Assembly: GCA_910575005.1 (NCBI GenBank)
Contig: CAJTCL010000004.1
Span: 184,461-248,460 of the forward strand
DNA from: Lachnospiraceae bacterium
GTDB lineage: Bacteria; Bacillota; Clostridia; Lachnospirales; Lachnospiraceae
Length of the DNA stretch: 64,000 bases
Direction of reading: 5' to 3'
Both the position numbers and the translations under genes were made by a program. The notes under the pieces are model-generated. The model was not told the origin of the DNA. It saw only the letters and a list, made by a program, of their open reading frames with translations, and did no database searches. Below, piece by piece: positions 42,441-52,336 of the stretch (positions within the stretch are counted from its first letter, which is position 1; every line of letters begins with the position of its first letter).

Positions 42441-45400
42441 CTACTTTTTTATCTTAATTTTCACGCTGGCCTTTTTATTCGTGCCATCCGTAGACACAGC
42501 GGTGATGGTGACTCTCTTGCCTTTTCCGGCTTTCTTCGCTGTCACCTTGCCCTTGGAAGTAACCGTAGCATATTTTTTATTGGAAGTACTCCACTTCAAT
42601 GTCTTATTGGCGCTCTTGCCATTTGTCTTTACCACTGCCTTCAAAGTCACTTTCTTCCCTGCTTTTAAGGTCTTAGGCGGTTTTTTAAAGGAAACCTTAG
42701 TGACTGCATGTTTCATGATCTTGATACGAATGGAACCCTTCTTTTTACTGCCATCCTTCGCAGTGGCAGTGATTGTGACAATTTTTCCTTTTCCTGCCTT
42801 CTTGGTAGTGACCACACCCTTACTGTTGACTGTGGCATATTTCTTCTTACTTGTACTCCATTTTACAGCACGGTTAGCAGCCTTTTTCGGTGTCACAGAA
42901 ACCTTCAGTTTTACCTTCTTGCCTGCAGCAATCTTTACAGCAGGGGCAGAGACAGAAACTTTCTTAACCTTCACTTTATTGGGCTGCTGATTTCCACCTG
43001 GCGGCGTCGGTGTTGGATTCTCCTCTGTTGGCGGGACCGGATCTGGTTTCTCTTCTGGTGGTGTTGGATCTGGCTTTTCTTCTGGCGGCGTTATTGGATT
43101 CGGATCCTTTTTCGGTATCCCTCGAAAGAGGCGAATCTCTGCCGCAGACGCCAAATCCCCCACTCCTGCAATCACTTCAAACTTTACAAATCTTACCGCA
43201 TTCTCTGTACGGAAAATCGTGGTCTTCTCCTCCTTATCCTCCGCCCAGGTACCTGTGCGCACTTCCTGAAAATCCGATTCCTTAAGCTCTGACAACTCTT
43301 TTGCCGCATTGCTGACCATAATCCGATATTTGGTCGCAATACCATTACTGTCTTTATCCTGGCGTGGCAGATAAGACAACTGGTACAAATCTTCATATGC
43401 CTCCCCAAGATCAATGGTCAGAGCATGGGGCAAAGGTGAGGCAGAATTTCCCCACTCACAATGCCAAAACGTATTTTGATCTCCATCAATCGCTTTTGAA
43501 GCTTCATTTCCTACATGTTGACTGTCTGCAAGGATCATCTTACCAGATAAACCCAGCTCCTTTACTTCTTCTATTTCGATTGTTTTTAGCTTGCCAATAG
43601 CCTCTGTAATCGCATCTGCTGCAGCTTGAATTTCTGCTTCTTTCGCATCTGCCTTCAGAAGTTTTGCACTGTCATATGCATTTTGCACTGCTTTCCAGCT
43701 CTCTGCGGTATACATGGCCGGAGCACTATCTTCCACTTGTGCCAAAGCTGCATCCAAAGCCCTCCACCGTTTCAACTCCTGGATGGCAAGCGTAAGTTCC
43801 TCTTTCTTCTCTGCCAATACTCCTGTCTGTGTCTCATAGGGCAATGCCAGAGCTTCCTCTAAAAGCTGCTGCAGCTTGCTCCATCTCTGTTGTCCAAAAT
43901 CATATTCTTTTGCAGATAATCCCTGTGCTTGGCGTACTGCCTGATTTAAGGCAGTGCGCTCTGCGCTGTTTAAATTTGTAAAATCATCAAGTTTCCAAGA
44001 ATCACTCCAAGAAATCATCAAATCTTGATTCTCACTGTCAACCTGAATTGGCAGCCATTGATATCTGGAATCTTTAAGATTATTGGCATTCCATTTATCA
44101 CCCATATAGACAAAACTGCCCTTTTTGCCCTGCACTGGCAATACATAGGTACTCTGTCCGCCAAAAGAAATATCTGCCTCAGGACCTATACACGGATTTT
44201 TAAGATTATCCATCTGGAATGGTCCATTTTCTCCCTGCTCCGATAAACCGAGCCGGATATTTTTTGTCACGGAATAACCCATAGCATTGGGACGCCATCC
44301 GGTACAGCCAGAGGAAATCAGATAATAACTGCCCTGGTCTTTAAATATCGCTGGAGCCTCCCTTGCATAAACGCCTTTGCTGCCGCTCTTATCCACATAA
44401 TTGCGGCTGTATTTTCCTGTCAGTCCAGTGTAATCCTCATTTAATTCTGCCAGATACAAGGTCCAGTTGTCCTCTGAAGAATAGAGCAGATAGCCAGCTC
44501 CATCTTCATCCACAAACAAGGTCATATCTCGGCTTTCGTTGCCATTGGGTCGAATGGTATCTAACAATTTAAAAGGTCCGGTTGGAGAATCACTGACTGC
44601 GATTCCAGTCTGTGCCAGCTCATATTTGCCGACACCCTCACCATCCTTGTGAAACCACATCACATAATTGTCATTTTTGGCATTGTAAATCACTTTTGGG
44701 CGTTCCATCACACAATTCCAGTTTAATTTATCATATAATTCCTGCTTCTTTTCCGCTGTCATATCTGCATAGAGCGCATTGAATGACGCAATTGCTTCTT
44801 TGGTATTATATTTCTCAAGCGTATCATATTCTGAGACTTTCTTACCGTCTGCTTTTGCCTGCTGATATTCCTCGGAAGATTCGGCGAGATACAGTGGTGT
44901 ATCATTAGATGCTTCCCCTTTGGTCAAAAATGCAGGATTATTGAACACCGGAAGCGCCATCCCTTCATTTTTCCAATTATAGAGATCTGTGGAAGAATAG
45001 CAGGAAACACCGATGGCGGCAATATTCCCATCTGAGAGCTTATTCTCTCCTTTGTGTTCTCCATACCAATAATATTTCTGGGTTTTTTGATCCCAGAGCA
45101 CTCCGCCTCCATGTGCCTGAATCATCACACCCTGATTGTCTAACCACTGGCTATTAGGTGTAAAACAATCATATGTAACCTCTGGTTCATCGGCATCTTT
45201 CTCCACATAAAGCTGCAGTGAGGGAGCCATGTCAGCAGCGGCATTTGTCATATTGGAAACTCCCTCGCGGCTGACAAATGCAAGTTCTATTCCCTTTTCC
45301 TCACAAACCGCAAGCGAAAGTGTCTTTGCCGTTGGATCTAAATTTTGCACCCACTCTGTGACGTCAATCGTTACCTTTGTGCCATCTATGCCTTGACTGG

Positions 45401-47951
45401 TATTATATTTCTCATCCTGTGCCATCACCACATTATTTTTATCAATCGGAAACGACTCAGAAGTTTTGACGGAAGTAGTATCTAACGTTGGAAGATTACT
45501 CCATTTTAATTCTGTCTCTTTCCACTCATCTGATACACGCACTGCCATCAGACGGTCTTCTCCGGTCTTGCTGCTCTCACGACGACCAATATAGGTCAAC
45601 ACCAATTCCGCCTTATTCATGGTATTTTGCATGGTGCGAAGTTTTGCCGCATCAAAAGATAAAAATGAAATTTTTGAATCCCTGTCATCATTGGCATCAT
45701 TGCCCGCTGCTTCTCCAAAAATCCCTACTGAGGAATCATCTGAGAGGGCGTCGCCCATACGCATGGTACGAATATAATCCAGGCCGCCATAATTCTTGGT
45801 TTTTTCTGTCTTCCAGGATTTCACAGTGGCATCCTCTATGGCAGTAACAGAAACAGCTTTATATTTTGAGGATTTCACCTGAATCTCGATTGATTTTTCT
45901 GTGGTCTCATGAGCGTCCGTTGCGGTAAACACTATCACATGCTTTCCAACCTGGCTTTCCTGCGGCGTCCAACTAAAATTCCCAGAAGCTGCGTCAAACA
46001 CAGCTCCCTCTGGCAATGTCCCCTCTTTTACAGCCAGCACAGGTGTTTCACCGTCTCCGTCCGTTGCATTTACCCGTAACCTTAACTCCTCCCCTGTCTT
46101 TGCTGTCAATTCACTGTCCGAAGGCAAAGTAAATACTGGCGCCTGATTTTCTGTCCAATCATGGTCAATTGTGCCAACCCCCGTCGTGGTAAGTTTCGCT
46201 TGGCTGCTGACTGTCACTCTCTGCCCTCCCACATAGTGATTTTTAATTGCCAGGTTAGTGACTTGATTGACATAACTTCCCGCTTCTCCATTGGAAAACC
46301 AGCAATTTTCCAAGGTGACAGCGGCAATCTGGTTATCCGCATCCAGACCATTGATATTAAAGTTTGTGCCAACTCTGGTCGTGTCAAAAGAACAATTGCG
46401 GAATGTCAATTCTTCATATTTGGGATAAGGACGGTTGTTGCCTGTTCCATTCTGAACAGTAATTCCATTGCCTCCTCCAGTAAAATTCATGGTATTTACA
46501 TTTTCAAAGGTATAGTTTCTCATGGCATGGTTGTAGGAATCATGGCCTAAGCGAATCCCATTGCCGCCACTAAAGCTCCATCCTAAGGTATTGCTGACAG
46601 AGACATTGAAGGAATCTTCTGTGTCCCATGCCAGACAATCACTGTTGTACTGGTCAAATCCGGGAACAGTATTGGGAAATCCATCACTAGGGTTATAATG
46701 GCCGCTGGCAAAATTATCATCATTTCCCAGGGTAAGCGCGCCATTAATCGTCAGATCTTGTGCACTTGCCATATCAAGACCATCCACCCACGGCTGATTA
46801 TAAGGCGTCAGTCCCTTGATATTATTTAAGGTACAATTCTTGCTGCCGTGAGACTCCCAGTTCCACTGTTTCGCATCTCTGACATATGTATCATTGAACA
46901 CAATATTGGAAGACCGCACAATCATCACACCGCCCTGGTGACAACTGTCTTTGGCATCATGCCGGTCTTTGCGGTAATTCTCCACACCATTTCCATCAAA
47001 AATTCCTCTTCCTGAAATGGTAATATTTTGCGAATCCCAGATACCGATGGCCGGCTCCATTGCCTGCATACACTCCTGCAGACGATTTTTCATCAGCGCT
47101 CCTTCCTCCATATAGATGGTGACAGGCTTTCCTTTGCGGCCTCGAATTTCCAAACCAGAACATACATAGACGCCTGCTGGAAAATACAGGGTGTCATATG
47201 CAGAACCTTCCCGATAAATCTCGTCCAATGCCGCCTGCAATGCATAAGTCACATCATCTTCTGTCATTCTGCGCTTATTGGGAAAACGTACCTGGGTGGC
47301 AGTGTTTTCTACTAACTCCCCAGCCTCATAAGCAGTTCCGCCGCTGGTCGTTCCTGCTGGCTCCGCCTCCTGTGCCCCACTGTTGGGATGCTCTTGCAGA
47401 TAATTTTCCATAAATTCTTTAGCATTTAAGACATTTGCAGCGCTGATATCCGGCTTATCTGTTTCCGGCGGATCGTTGATAATAGCCAGATAGGGCTTAC
47501 CTGCCTGATCTGTTGGACCTCCGTTGATCATTACAAACGCATAACGAAGCTGATCTGACATGGTAAATGTTACGCTGTGTTTATCTTCACTGATCTGAAT
47601 ATTCTCTTTTGGGTAATACCTCTCTGGATAGACTGTTACTTGATGAATTGTCTCCTCCACCTGAACGCTATATTCCGGTGTAGCGTCTGCCGATGAAAAT
47701 CTGGCAATGTCAAAGTTATTGCCATTGGCACTGTACTTTACCACCGGAACTGCCGTCCCATTCGCTGTCAATGTATACTTTGTGGATGCCACATCCCCTG
47801 GCGTACTCTCATAGACATGAATTTCTCCCCCAGACGCCTCCACCATCTGCACATCTTTTGGCAGCAACGGCATAAAATTTCCTAAAACCATTGCCGCGGA
47901 CAGCAACAGGGAAAGCAGTACATGTGTATTCTTTCTCTGTTTTTCTCTCAT
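42441..47951 (-). CDS. Giant secreted multimodular glycosidase (pectinase-fold + GH43-type + CBM32-like + Ig repeats)
   Basis: The 1836-residue protein has a signal peptide (1-40), an N-terminal beta domain (40-170), then a right-handed beta-helix (about 225-600) with WVDGLD (388-393) and GNDDN (409-413), acidic motifs like those of GH28/GH49-type pectinases and glucanases. Next come an Ig-like He_PIG domain (605-695), a DNRLRE-type module (703-915) and a GH43-type five-blade beta-propeller (about 930-1320) with HGGG (947-950), YYWYGE (960-965) and REAPAIF (Glu1198). Then follow a helical FIVAR-like stalk (1330-1460), an F5/8 type C/CBM32-like domain (1465-1610), a Pro-rich linker and two Lys-rich Ig-like repeats. 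No LPXTG anchor is seen. Substrates are probably plant pectin or arabinogalactan side chains; this is inference. AAGGAGGAAGG precedes the ATG. Confidence 0.85.
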   Translation of the reverse strand: MREKQRKNTHVLLSLLLSAAMVLGNFMPLLPKDVQMVEASGGEIHVYESTPGDVASTKYTLTANGTAVPVVKYSANGNNFDIARFSSADATPEYSVQVEETIHQVTVYPERYYPKENIQISEDKHSVTFTMSDQLRYAFVMINGGPTDQAGKPYLAIINDPPETDKPDISAANVLNAKEFMENYLQEHPNSGAQEAEPAGTTSGGTAYEAGELVENTATQVRFPNKRRMTEDDVTYALQAALDEIYREGSAYDTLYFPAGVYVCSGLEIRGRKGKPVTIYMEEGALMKNRLQECMQAMEPAIGIWDSQNITISGRGIFDGNGVENYRKDRHDAKDSCHQGGVMIVRSSNIVFNDTYVRDAKQWNWESHGSKNCTLNNIKGLTPYNQPWVDGLDMASAQDLTINGALTLGNDDNFASGHYNPSDGFPNTVPGFDQYNSDCLAWDTEDSFNVSVSNTLGWSFSGGNGIRLGHDSYNHAMRNYTFENVNTMNFTGGGNGITVQNGTGNNRPYPKYEELTFRNCSFDTTRVGTNFNINGLDADNQIAAVTLENCWFSNGEAGSYVNQVTNLAIKNHYVGGQRVTVSSQAKLTTTGVGTIDHDWTENQAPVFTLPSDSELTAKTGEELRLRVNATDGDGETPVLAVKEGTLPEGAVFDAASGNFSWTPQESQVGKHVIVFTATDAHETTEKSIEIQVKSSKYKAVSVTAIEDATVKSWKTEKTKNYGGLDYIRTMRMGDALSDDSSVGIFGEAAGNDANDDRDSKISFLSFDAAKLRTMQNTMNKAELVLTYIGRRESSKTGEDRLMAVRVSDEWKETELKWSNLPTLDTTSVKTSESFPIDKNNVVMAQDEKYNTSQGIDGTKVTIDVTEWVQNLDPTAKTLSLAVCEEKGIELAFVSREGVSNMTNAAADMAPSLQLYVEKDADEPEVTYDCFTPNSQWLDNQGVMIQAHGGGVLWDQKTQKYYWYGEHKGENKLSDGNIAAIGVSCYSSTDLYNWKNEGMALPVFNNPAFLTKGEASNDTPLYLAESSEEYQQAKADGKKVSEYDTLEKYNTKEAIASFNALYADMTAEKKQELYDKLNWNCVMERPKVIYNAKNDNYVMWFHKDGEGVGKYELAQTGIAVSDSPTGPFKLLDTIRPNGNESRDMTLFVDEDGAGYLLYSSEDNWTLYLAELNEDYTGLTGKYSRNYVDKSGSKGVYAREAPAIFKDQGSYYLISSGCTGWRPNAMGYSVTKNIRLGLSEQGENGPFQMDNLKNPCIGPEADISFGGQSTYVLPVQGKKGSFVYMGDKWNANNLKDSRYQWLPIQVDSENQDLMISWSDSWKLDDFTNLNSAERTALNQAVRQAQGLSAKEYDFGQQRWSKLQQLLEEALALPYETQTGVLAEKKEELTLAIQELKRWRALDAALAQVEDSAPAMYTAESWKAVQNAYDSAKLLKADAKEAEIQAAADAITEAIGKLKTIEIEEVKELGLSGKMILADSQHVGNEASKAIDGDQNTFWHCEWGNSASPLPHALTIDLGEAYEDLYQLSYLPRQDKDSNGIATKYRIMVSNAAKELSELKESDFQEVRTGTWAEDKEEKTTIFRTENAVRFVKFEVIAGVGDLASAAEIRLFRGIPKKDPNPITPPEEKPDPTPPEEKPDPVPPTEENPTPTPPGGNQQPNKVKVKKVSVSAPAVKIAAGKKVKLKVSVTPKKAANRAVKWSTSKKKYATVNSKGVVTTKKAGKGKIVTITATAKDGSKKKGSIRIKIMKHAVTKVSFKKPPKTLKAGKKVTLKAVVKTNGKSANKTLKWSTSNKKYATVTSKGKVTAKKAGKGKRVTITAVSTDGTNKKASVKIKIKK

Positions 47952-48120
47952 TTCCCTTCCTCCTTTTGATGACTACAATGCAAAAACCATTTCTCCCTGC
48001 AAGTTGACCCACATCCAGCAACAAAATGCTGGTTGCGTTCTTGAATACTTTTATTCTAATCTCATATAAGTAGGAAATGTGTGCAAATCCAATACAGAAT
48101 AAGGCATTTTTGATACAAAT

Positions 48121-48199
48121 CGAGTAGAGAAAGTTTTGTCCTCTACTCGCTGCGCGCGGGGCACATACTGCGTAAGTAGTAAATTTCCTTATGTGCCCC
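48121..48199 (-). repeat. Structured intergenic repeat, copy C
   Basis: Two perfect hairpins lie here: CGAGTAGAG (48121-48129) with CTCTACTCG (48141-48149), and GGGGCACATA (48158-48167) with TATGTGCCCC (48190-48199). The second encloses a small TACT-GCGTA-AGTA hairpin and TTTCC. GTGCATAT and an A/T-rich terminator stem follow. The same order of parts is seen in copies A and B, with less sequence identity. Confidence 0.5.
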
Positions 48200-48207
48200 T
48201 GTGCATA

Positions 48208-48243
48208 TAAAAAACAAGAATCCTGCTCTTACAGAATTCTTGT
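48208..48243 (-). terminator. Rho-independent terminator of the GrpB gene
   Basis: On the minus strand AACAAGAATTC pairs with GATTCTTGTT across an 11-base loop and is followed by TTTTTT. It lies about 35 bases past the GrpB stop. It is contiguous with repeat copy C. Confidence 0.8.
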
Positions 48244-48277
48244 TTATCCCATGACACGACACTATGAAAAATTTTAA

Positions 48278-48814
48278 CTACATTCCAGATTTCCATATCT
48301 GCGCTTCTCTCAGTAAGCGCTCTATAATCTTTTGTTTGCCTGACGTATAATTCTCCCGATCCTTTGGAAATTGAGATGCCAAATTTTTCTTACAGGTATC
48401 ATATAGCATTGCTTTATCAGGATTACTATTCAAATAATCACGAAAATTGATATAGTTATTCCACTCTTTTCCATTCCATTTAACAACATGTATGTGATGT
48501 GTACGTGTATCATTGTCAAAATTACCCATTACAAACAACATTTGTCCCACAACATCCTCTCCACGAAAAACAAAATCATGTTGTCTTAACAATTTGATAT
48601 AAGGTAAAATGTCATTCAAATCACAAACACCGATAACAATATCAATAATTGGTTTTGCATAAATTGCAAAAATAGCAGTGCTTCCAATATGCTGAATATC
48701 AACAGCAGTATTTCCTAAAAGTTGTTTTAATATTCCAATTATATTCCTCGCATTTTTATCCCATTCTTCTTGGTGAGATATCAACTCCACGGTTCCTCTT
48801 TTTAATCCTATCAT
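48278..48814 (-). CDS. GrpB family nucleotidyltransferase-fold protein
   Basis: A 178-residue protein of the GrpB/UPF0157 family: VELISHQEEWDKNARNI, HIGSTAIFAIYAKPIIDIVIGV with the GST...D.D nucleotidyltransferase-like acidic motif, and HHIHVVK. The substrate is unknown. The ATG has only a weak ribosome binding site. It has its own terminator, and the AraC gene lies 52 bases upstream on the same strand. Confidence 0.88.
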   Translation of the reverse strand: MIGLKRGTVELISHQEEWDKNARNIIGILKQLLGNTAVDIQHIGSTAIFAIYAKPIIDIVIGVCDLNDILPYIKLLRQHDFVFRGEDVVGQMLFVMGNFDNDTRTHHIHVVKWNGKEWNNYINFRDYLNSNPDKAMLYDTCKKNLASQFPKDRENYTSGKQKIIERLLREAQIWKSGM

Positions 48815-48866
48815 AACATACTACTATTTTTAAATAATTCTTATTCTGCTTCTTTCTCTATTCAGC

Positions 48867-49784
48867 TTACCAACCTCGGAGTACCCTGGTCTGATAACTA
48901 ACAAATTCCTTATCTTTTTTTGATTTTAATCGCCATTGTTTCGGGGAATCTCCTACAATTTTCTTAAAATTGCGTTCAAAGGTGGAGACAGAAGAATACC
49001 CCACTTTCCAGGCAAGTGTCGTCATGGGGATATCCTGTTTTTTCAATAGCTCACAGGCTTTTTGGATTCGCACGGTATTGATATATTCCAAAGGTGAAAC
49101 CTTCATACAATTGACAAACAATCTGCGAAAATACGCCTCACTGATATTACAGATTTCTGCCAAATTTTTAATCTTAATCTCCTCATCATAATGCAGCTCA
49201 ATATGAACCAGAGCCGGACGAATTTTCTCCACATGCAGCACTTCCTTATTATGTTCCGCATTCATATCCTCATATAGGCGTATCAATTCCTGAATCATCA
49301 CATACATATAGCCGCACACTGCTTCCAGATTTAAAACCTTCTGCTGCCGATTTTCCTCAAAAATTGCGCGAACTACCCCCGACAAGCTTGGATAATCTTC
49401 TGAATGAATCAAAATTGGAAACTGTGTAATCTGCTGCAGTATCTGTGTTCTTCGATATTTATCCTCAGGATAACATTTTTCTAAAAAACCTGCAAAATCA
49501 AGATATAAAAATTCCCAAGAACAGACACTACCCTCGGCGCTGTGTACTCCATGAGGAAAATTGCTGGGAATCAGTGAAATGGTACCAGGTTTATATTCTG
49601 GCGCCTCCTCTCCCAGAAAGACAACCCCTCCGCCAGAATAGCAATAACCTACCTCAAAAAAATTATGGAAATGCTGTTCTCCTGTCCGATAAGTGGTAAT
49701 CCATTTTTCTCCAAGTAATGCCCGATCAAATCGTCCCACTGGCATCTCATAATAGCGAAACTCTTCTACCTTTTTCTGTTTCAT
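48867..49784 (-). CDS. AraC family transcriptional regulator
   Basis: A 305-residue regulator with an N-terminal cupin sensor (EQHFHNFFEVGYCYSGGG, HGVHSAEGSVCSWEF) and a C-terminal pair of helix-turn-helix motifs (IKNLAEICNISEAYFRRLF and MTTLAWKVGYSSVSTFERNFK). It resembles sugar-responsive regulators. Its nearest carbohydrate gene is the giant glycosidase 900 bases downstream, so it may control it; no binding sites were identified. Confidence 0.9.
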   Translation of the reverse strand: MKQKKVEEFRYYEMPVGRFDRALLGEKWITTYRTGEQHFHNFFEVGYCYSGGGVVFLGEEAPEYKPGTISLIPSNFPHGVHSAEGSVCSWEFLYLDFAGFLEKCYPEDKYRRTQILQQITQFPILIHSEDYPSLSGVVRAIFEENRQQKVLNLEAVCGYMYVMIQELIRLYEDMNAEHNKEVLHVEKIRPALVHIELHYDEEIKIKNLAEICNISEAYFRRLFVNCMKVSPLEYINTVRIQKACELLKKQDIPMTTLAWKVGYSSVSTFERNFKKIVGDSPKQWRLKSKKDKEFVSYQTRVLRGW

Positions 49785-49875
49785 TTTAAGTCAATCCTTC
49801 CGCCTCCCCATTACTACACCGAAAACTAAACAAATGAAGATGTTAGTTATTTCATATTAGGTGTACTAACCCCTT

Positions 49876-51540
49876 TTATACATGGAAACAACTTCCACCG
49901 ATAAATTCCCGCAAAATAGAATTTTTGGCAATATCCTCACTGGGTACTGGGAGAAAATAATCCAAAAATTTCAACAGCCGTTTCGCCTCCGCATATTCTG
50001 GGCAGCTCTTATCTATCTCAAATAACAATGGTTCTGCATACTGTTTTAATACCGCCAATTCATAAACCAAAGCGGAATTAAACATAATATCTGCTTCCTC
50101 CTGGAAGGGAAAAATGTATTGCTCCTCGCCCCTGCGCACCGAATCCCACATGGCAATGGTCTCTTTGGCTGAGATATTACGTGTCCTGGCATCTCGAATA
50201 ATGCGCCGAATCATTCTCCCGTCTGTGGTAGGCAGATTATTATGTTCATCAATATTTAACTGAGTCAATGCACTGATATAGATTTTCAATTTACTAGATT
50301 CCGGCAGCGAATAGGATAATTTTCCATTTAAACCATGAATCCCTTCTAACACCAAAATATCATTTTTGCGAAGCTGCTTATAGTTTCCCTTATACTCCCG
50401 CTTTCCTGTTCGGAAATTATAAGTGGGAAGTTCCACCCGCTCCCCCTTGAGCAGCGCGGACATATCCTGGTTAAACAACTCAATGTCCAGAGCTTCCAGA
50501 CATTCAAAATTGTAAGTGCCGTCAGGATGTTTTGGTGTATCTACCCGATCAACATAATAATCATCCAAAGCAATTGGATGTGGCTTTAACCCCTGCGCCA
50601 TCATCTGAATGGAAAGTCGATGGGAAAAGGTCGTTTTACCAGAAGAAGATGGACCCGCAATCATCACAAATTTTTTATCCGGCTTGTCGGCAATCTCCTC
50701 CGCAAGCCTGCCAATCTTGCGTTCCATTAGTGCTTCTGACACCAAAATAACATCCCGCACCCGTCCCTGTGCAATCGCATCATTTAAAGCGCCCACTGTC
50801 CCAATATCCAGCTTTTCTCCCCATTCCACAGATTCCCGCAGCACATGAAACAATTTATGGGAAGGGATAAATTCTGCAGTCTTTCTGGTATCTTTGTCTG
50901 GAAACATCAGCACAAATCCACCTTCATACAATTTCAGTTCAAAATATTTTAAATATCCGGTATTTGGAACCATATAACCATAAAAATAATCTTTATAGTT
51001 GCCAATACTGTAAATATTCACTTTAGAACTTCTGCGATATGCAAACAAACGCTCCTTATCGTGCATTCCCAGTTCACCAAACAACTTCACCGCTTCATCC
51101 GTAGAAATACTTGATTTTTGAATTGGACGTTTTTCTTCTGTCAGACGGTACATTTCCTGCCTAAGCCTTGTTATATAGGCCTCATCTGCTGTCTCTCCCA
51201 ATAATTCACAGTAATGTCCCTGGCCAATCGAATGCTCCACTTTCACAGAAACTGGTTTTTTATCCTCTTTTGCCAGATTATAAACCGCACGCTGCATCAA
51301 TAAAGTAAGACTGCGGCGATAGGCTTTGCGCCCCGCCTTATCTTTGGTTGTCACAAAAGAAAGTTCCCCGCCTATCTTTACTTTTTTCCAAAGCTCTCTG
51401 AGACGATTGTTAAAAAGCACCAAAACAATATCATCTTGAAATTTCGACTGGTACTGTTGTGCGATCTCTAGATAAGTGGTTCCCGCTGTATACTCCTTCT
51501 CCTCCCCCTCAATCAAAATCTTATATTTCTTTTCCTCCAT
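49876..51540 (-). CDS. Uridine kinase-like nucleoside kinase with TGS domain
   Basis: A 554-residue protein. The N-terminal part (about 1-60) is a TGS domain, and residues 60-210 resemble the threonyl-tRNA-synthetase-like second additional domain (HSIGQGHYCEL). From about residue 280 a P-loop uridine kinase domain appears with AGPSSSGKTTFSHRL, HPIALDDYYVDR and the late NIDEHNNLPTTDGRMIRR. It probably phosphorylates uridine or a related nucleoside. AGCGGAGGAAAAAG precedes the ATG, and it follows the Nif3 gene by 12 bases. Confidence 0.92.
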   Translation of the reverse strand: MEEKKYKILIEGEEKEYTAGTTYLEIAQQYQSKFQDDIVLVLFNNRLRELWKKVKIGGELSFVTTKDKAGRKAYRRSLTLLMQRAVYNLAKEDKKPVSVKVEHSIGQGHYCELLGETADEAYITRLRQEMYRLTEEKRPIQKSSISTDEAVKLFGELGMHDKERLFAYRRSSKVNIYSIGNYKDYFYGYMVPNTGYLKYFELKLYEGGFVLMFPDKDTRKTAEFIPSHKLFHVLRESVEWGEKLDIGTVGALNDAIAQGRVRDVILVSEALMERKIGRLAEEIADKPDKKFVMIAGPSSSGKTTFSHRLSIQMMAQGLKPHPIALDDYYVDRVDTPKHPDGTYNFECLEALDIELFNQDMSALLKGERVELPTYNFRTGKREYKGNYKQLRKNDILVLEGIHGLNGKLSYSLPESSKLKIYISALTQLNIDEHNNLPTTDGRMIRRIIRDARTRNISAKETIAMWDSVRRGEEQYIFPFQEEADIMFNSALVYELAVLKQYAEPLLFEIDKSCPEYAEAKRLLKFLDYFLPVPSEDIAKNSILREFIGGSCFHV

Positions 51541-51552
51541 CTTTTTCCTCCG

Positions 51553-52335
51553 CTATACAAACAAAAATGGCTGTTTTACGGGCTGCCCTTGGATCTCGAT
51601 TCCTTCTGTATGCTTCTCAAGATACTGCGCCATATAGGGTATAAACAATTTTTCTATTCCATAATGCCCTGCGTCAATAATTGCAAGCCCTTGACTGGCT
51701 GCATCAATTCCTTCATGATGGTCTATATCCCCTGTGATCAACACTTGCGCCTTGGCATTAAGCGCACATGAAATCACACTCTTGCCGGAACCTGGACAAA
51801 TCGCAACTCTTTTCACCTTCTGGCTTAAATCTCCAAATACCTTGACCATATCAACTTCAAATGCCTCTTTTACCTGTCTGATGCAGGTTTCAAGGGAAAT
51901 CTCTTCTGGCAAATACCCTACTCTTCCAACCCCTTCTGGTCCCTGCTCTCCTTGATCAGTGATATCCAACACTTGACATTCCGTCAACGACATTTTCTGC
52001 GCCGCCAATTCCGCCATGCCCTTGACATCAAAATTAGTGTGCATTGCATAATAAGAAATATGGTTCTCAATCAGCTTTATCACACGTTTCCCAGTAAAAT
52101 CATGATTGTTGACTTTTTTTAACCCTTTAAAAATCATGGGATGATGCGTCAGCAGCAGATCTGCCTTCTCTTTGACTGCCTCGGCTATGGTTTCTTCTGT
52201 GGCATCCAGCGCGATATAAATTTTTTTTACTTCTTGATCAAAATCTCCCACTAAAAGTCCTACATTATCCCAGTCGCAGGCAAATTTTTCTGGGGATTGC
52301 TCCTCTAATATTAATATGATCTCACTGCATTTCAT
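51553..52335 (-). CDS. Nif3-like dinuclear metal centre protein
   Basis: About 260 residues. It has DNVGLLVGD, LLTHHPMIFKGLKKV and GDIDHHEGID, the His/Asp-rich motifs of the Nif3/YqfO metal centre. Its function is unproven; proposed roles include GTP cyclohydrolase-like or scaffold activity. The start is the ATG at 52335 with AAGGAGCAGTAGT directly upstream, immediately after the trmK stop, so it is coupled to it. The longer frame overlaps trmK and is rejected. Confidence 0.9.
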   Translation of the reverse strand: MKCSEIILILEEQSPEKFACDWDNVGLLVGDFDQEVKKIYIALDATEETIAEAVKEKADLLLTHHPMIFKGLKKVNNHDFTGKRVIKLIENHISYYAMHTNFDVKGMAELAAQKMSLTECQVLDITDQGEQGPEGVGRVGYLPEEISLETCIRQVKEAFEVDMVKVFGDLSQKVKRVAICPGSGKSVISCALNAKAQVLITGDIDHHEGIDAASQGLAIIDAGHYGIEKLFIPYMAQYLEKHTEGIEIQGQPVKQPFLFV

Positions 52336-52336
52336 A

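Noticed and set aside
42481..42990. A 169-residue plus-strand ORF opposite the Ig-like repeats.
   Set aside because: It is the antisense of a Lys-rich coding region, which creates long Phe/Leu frames without stops; no ribosome binding site is seen.
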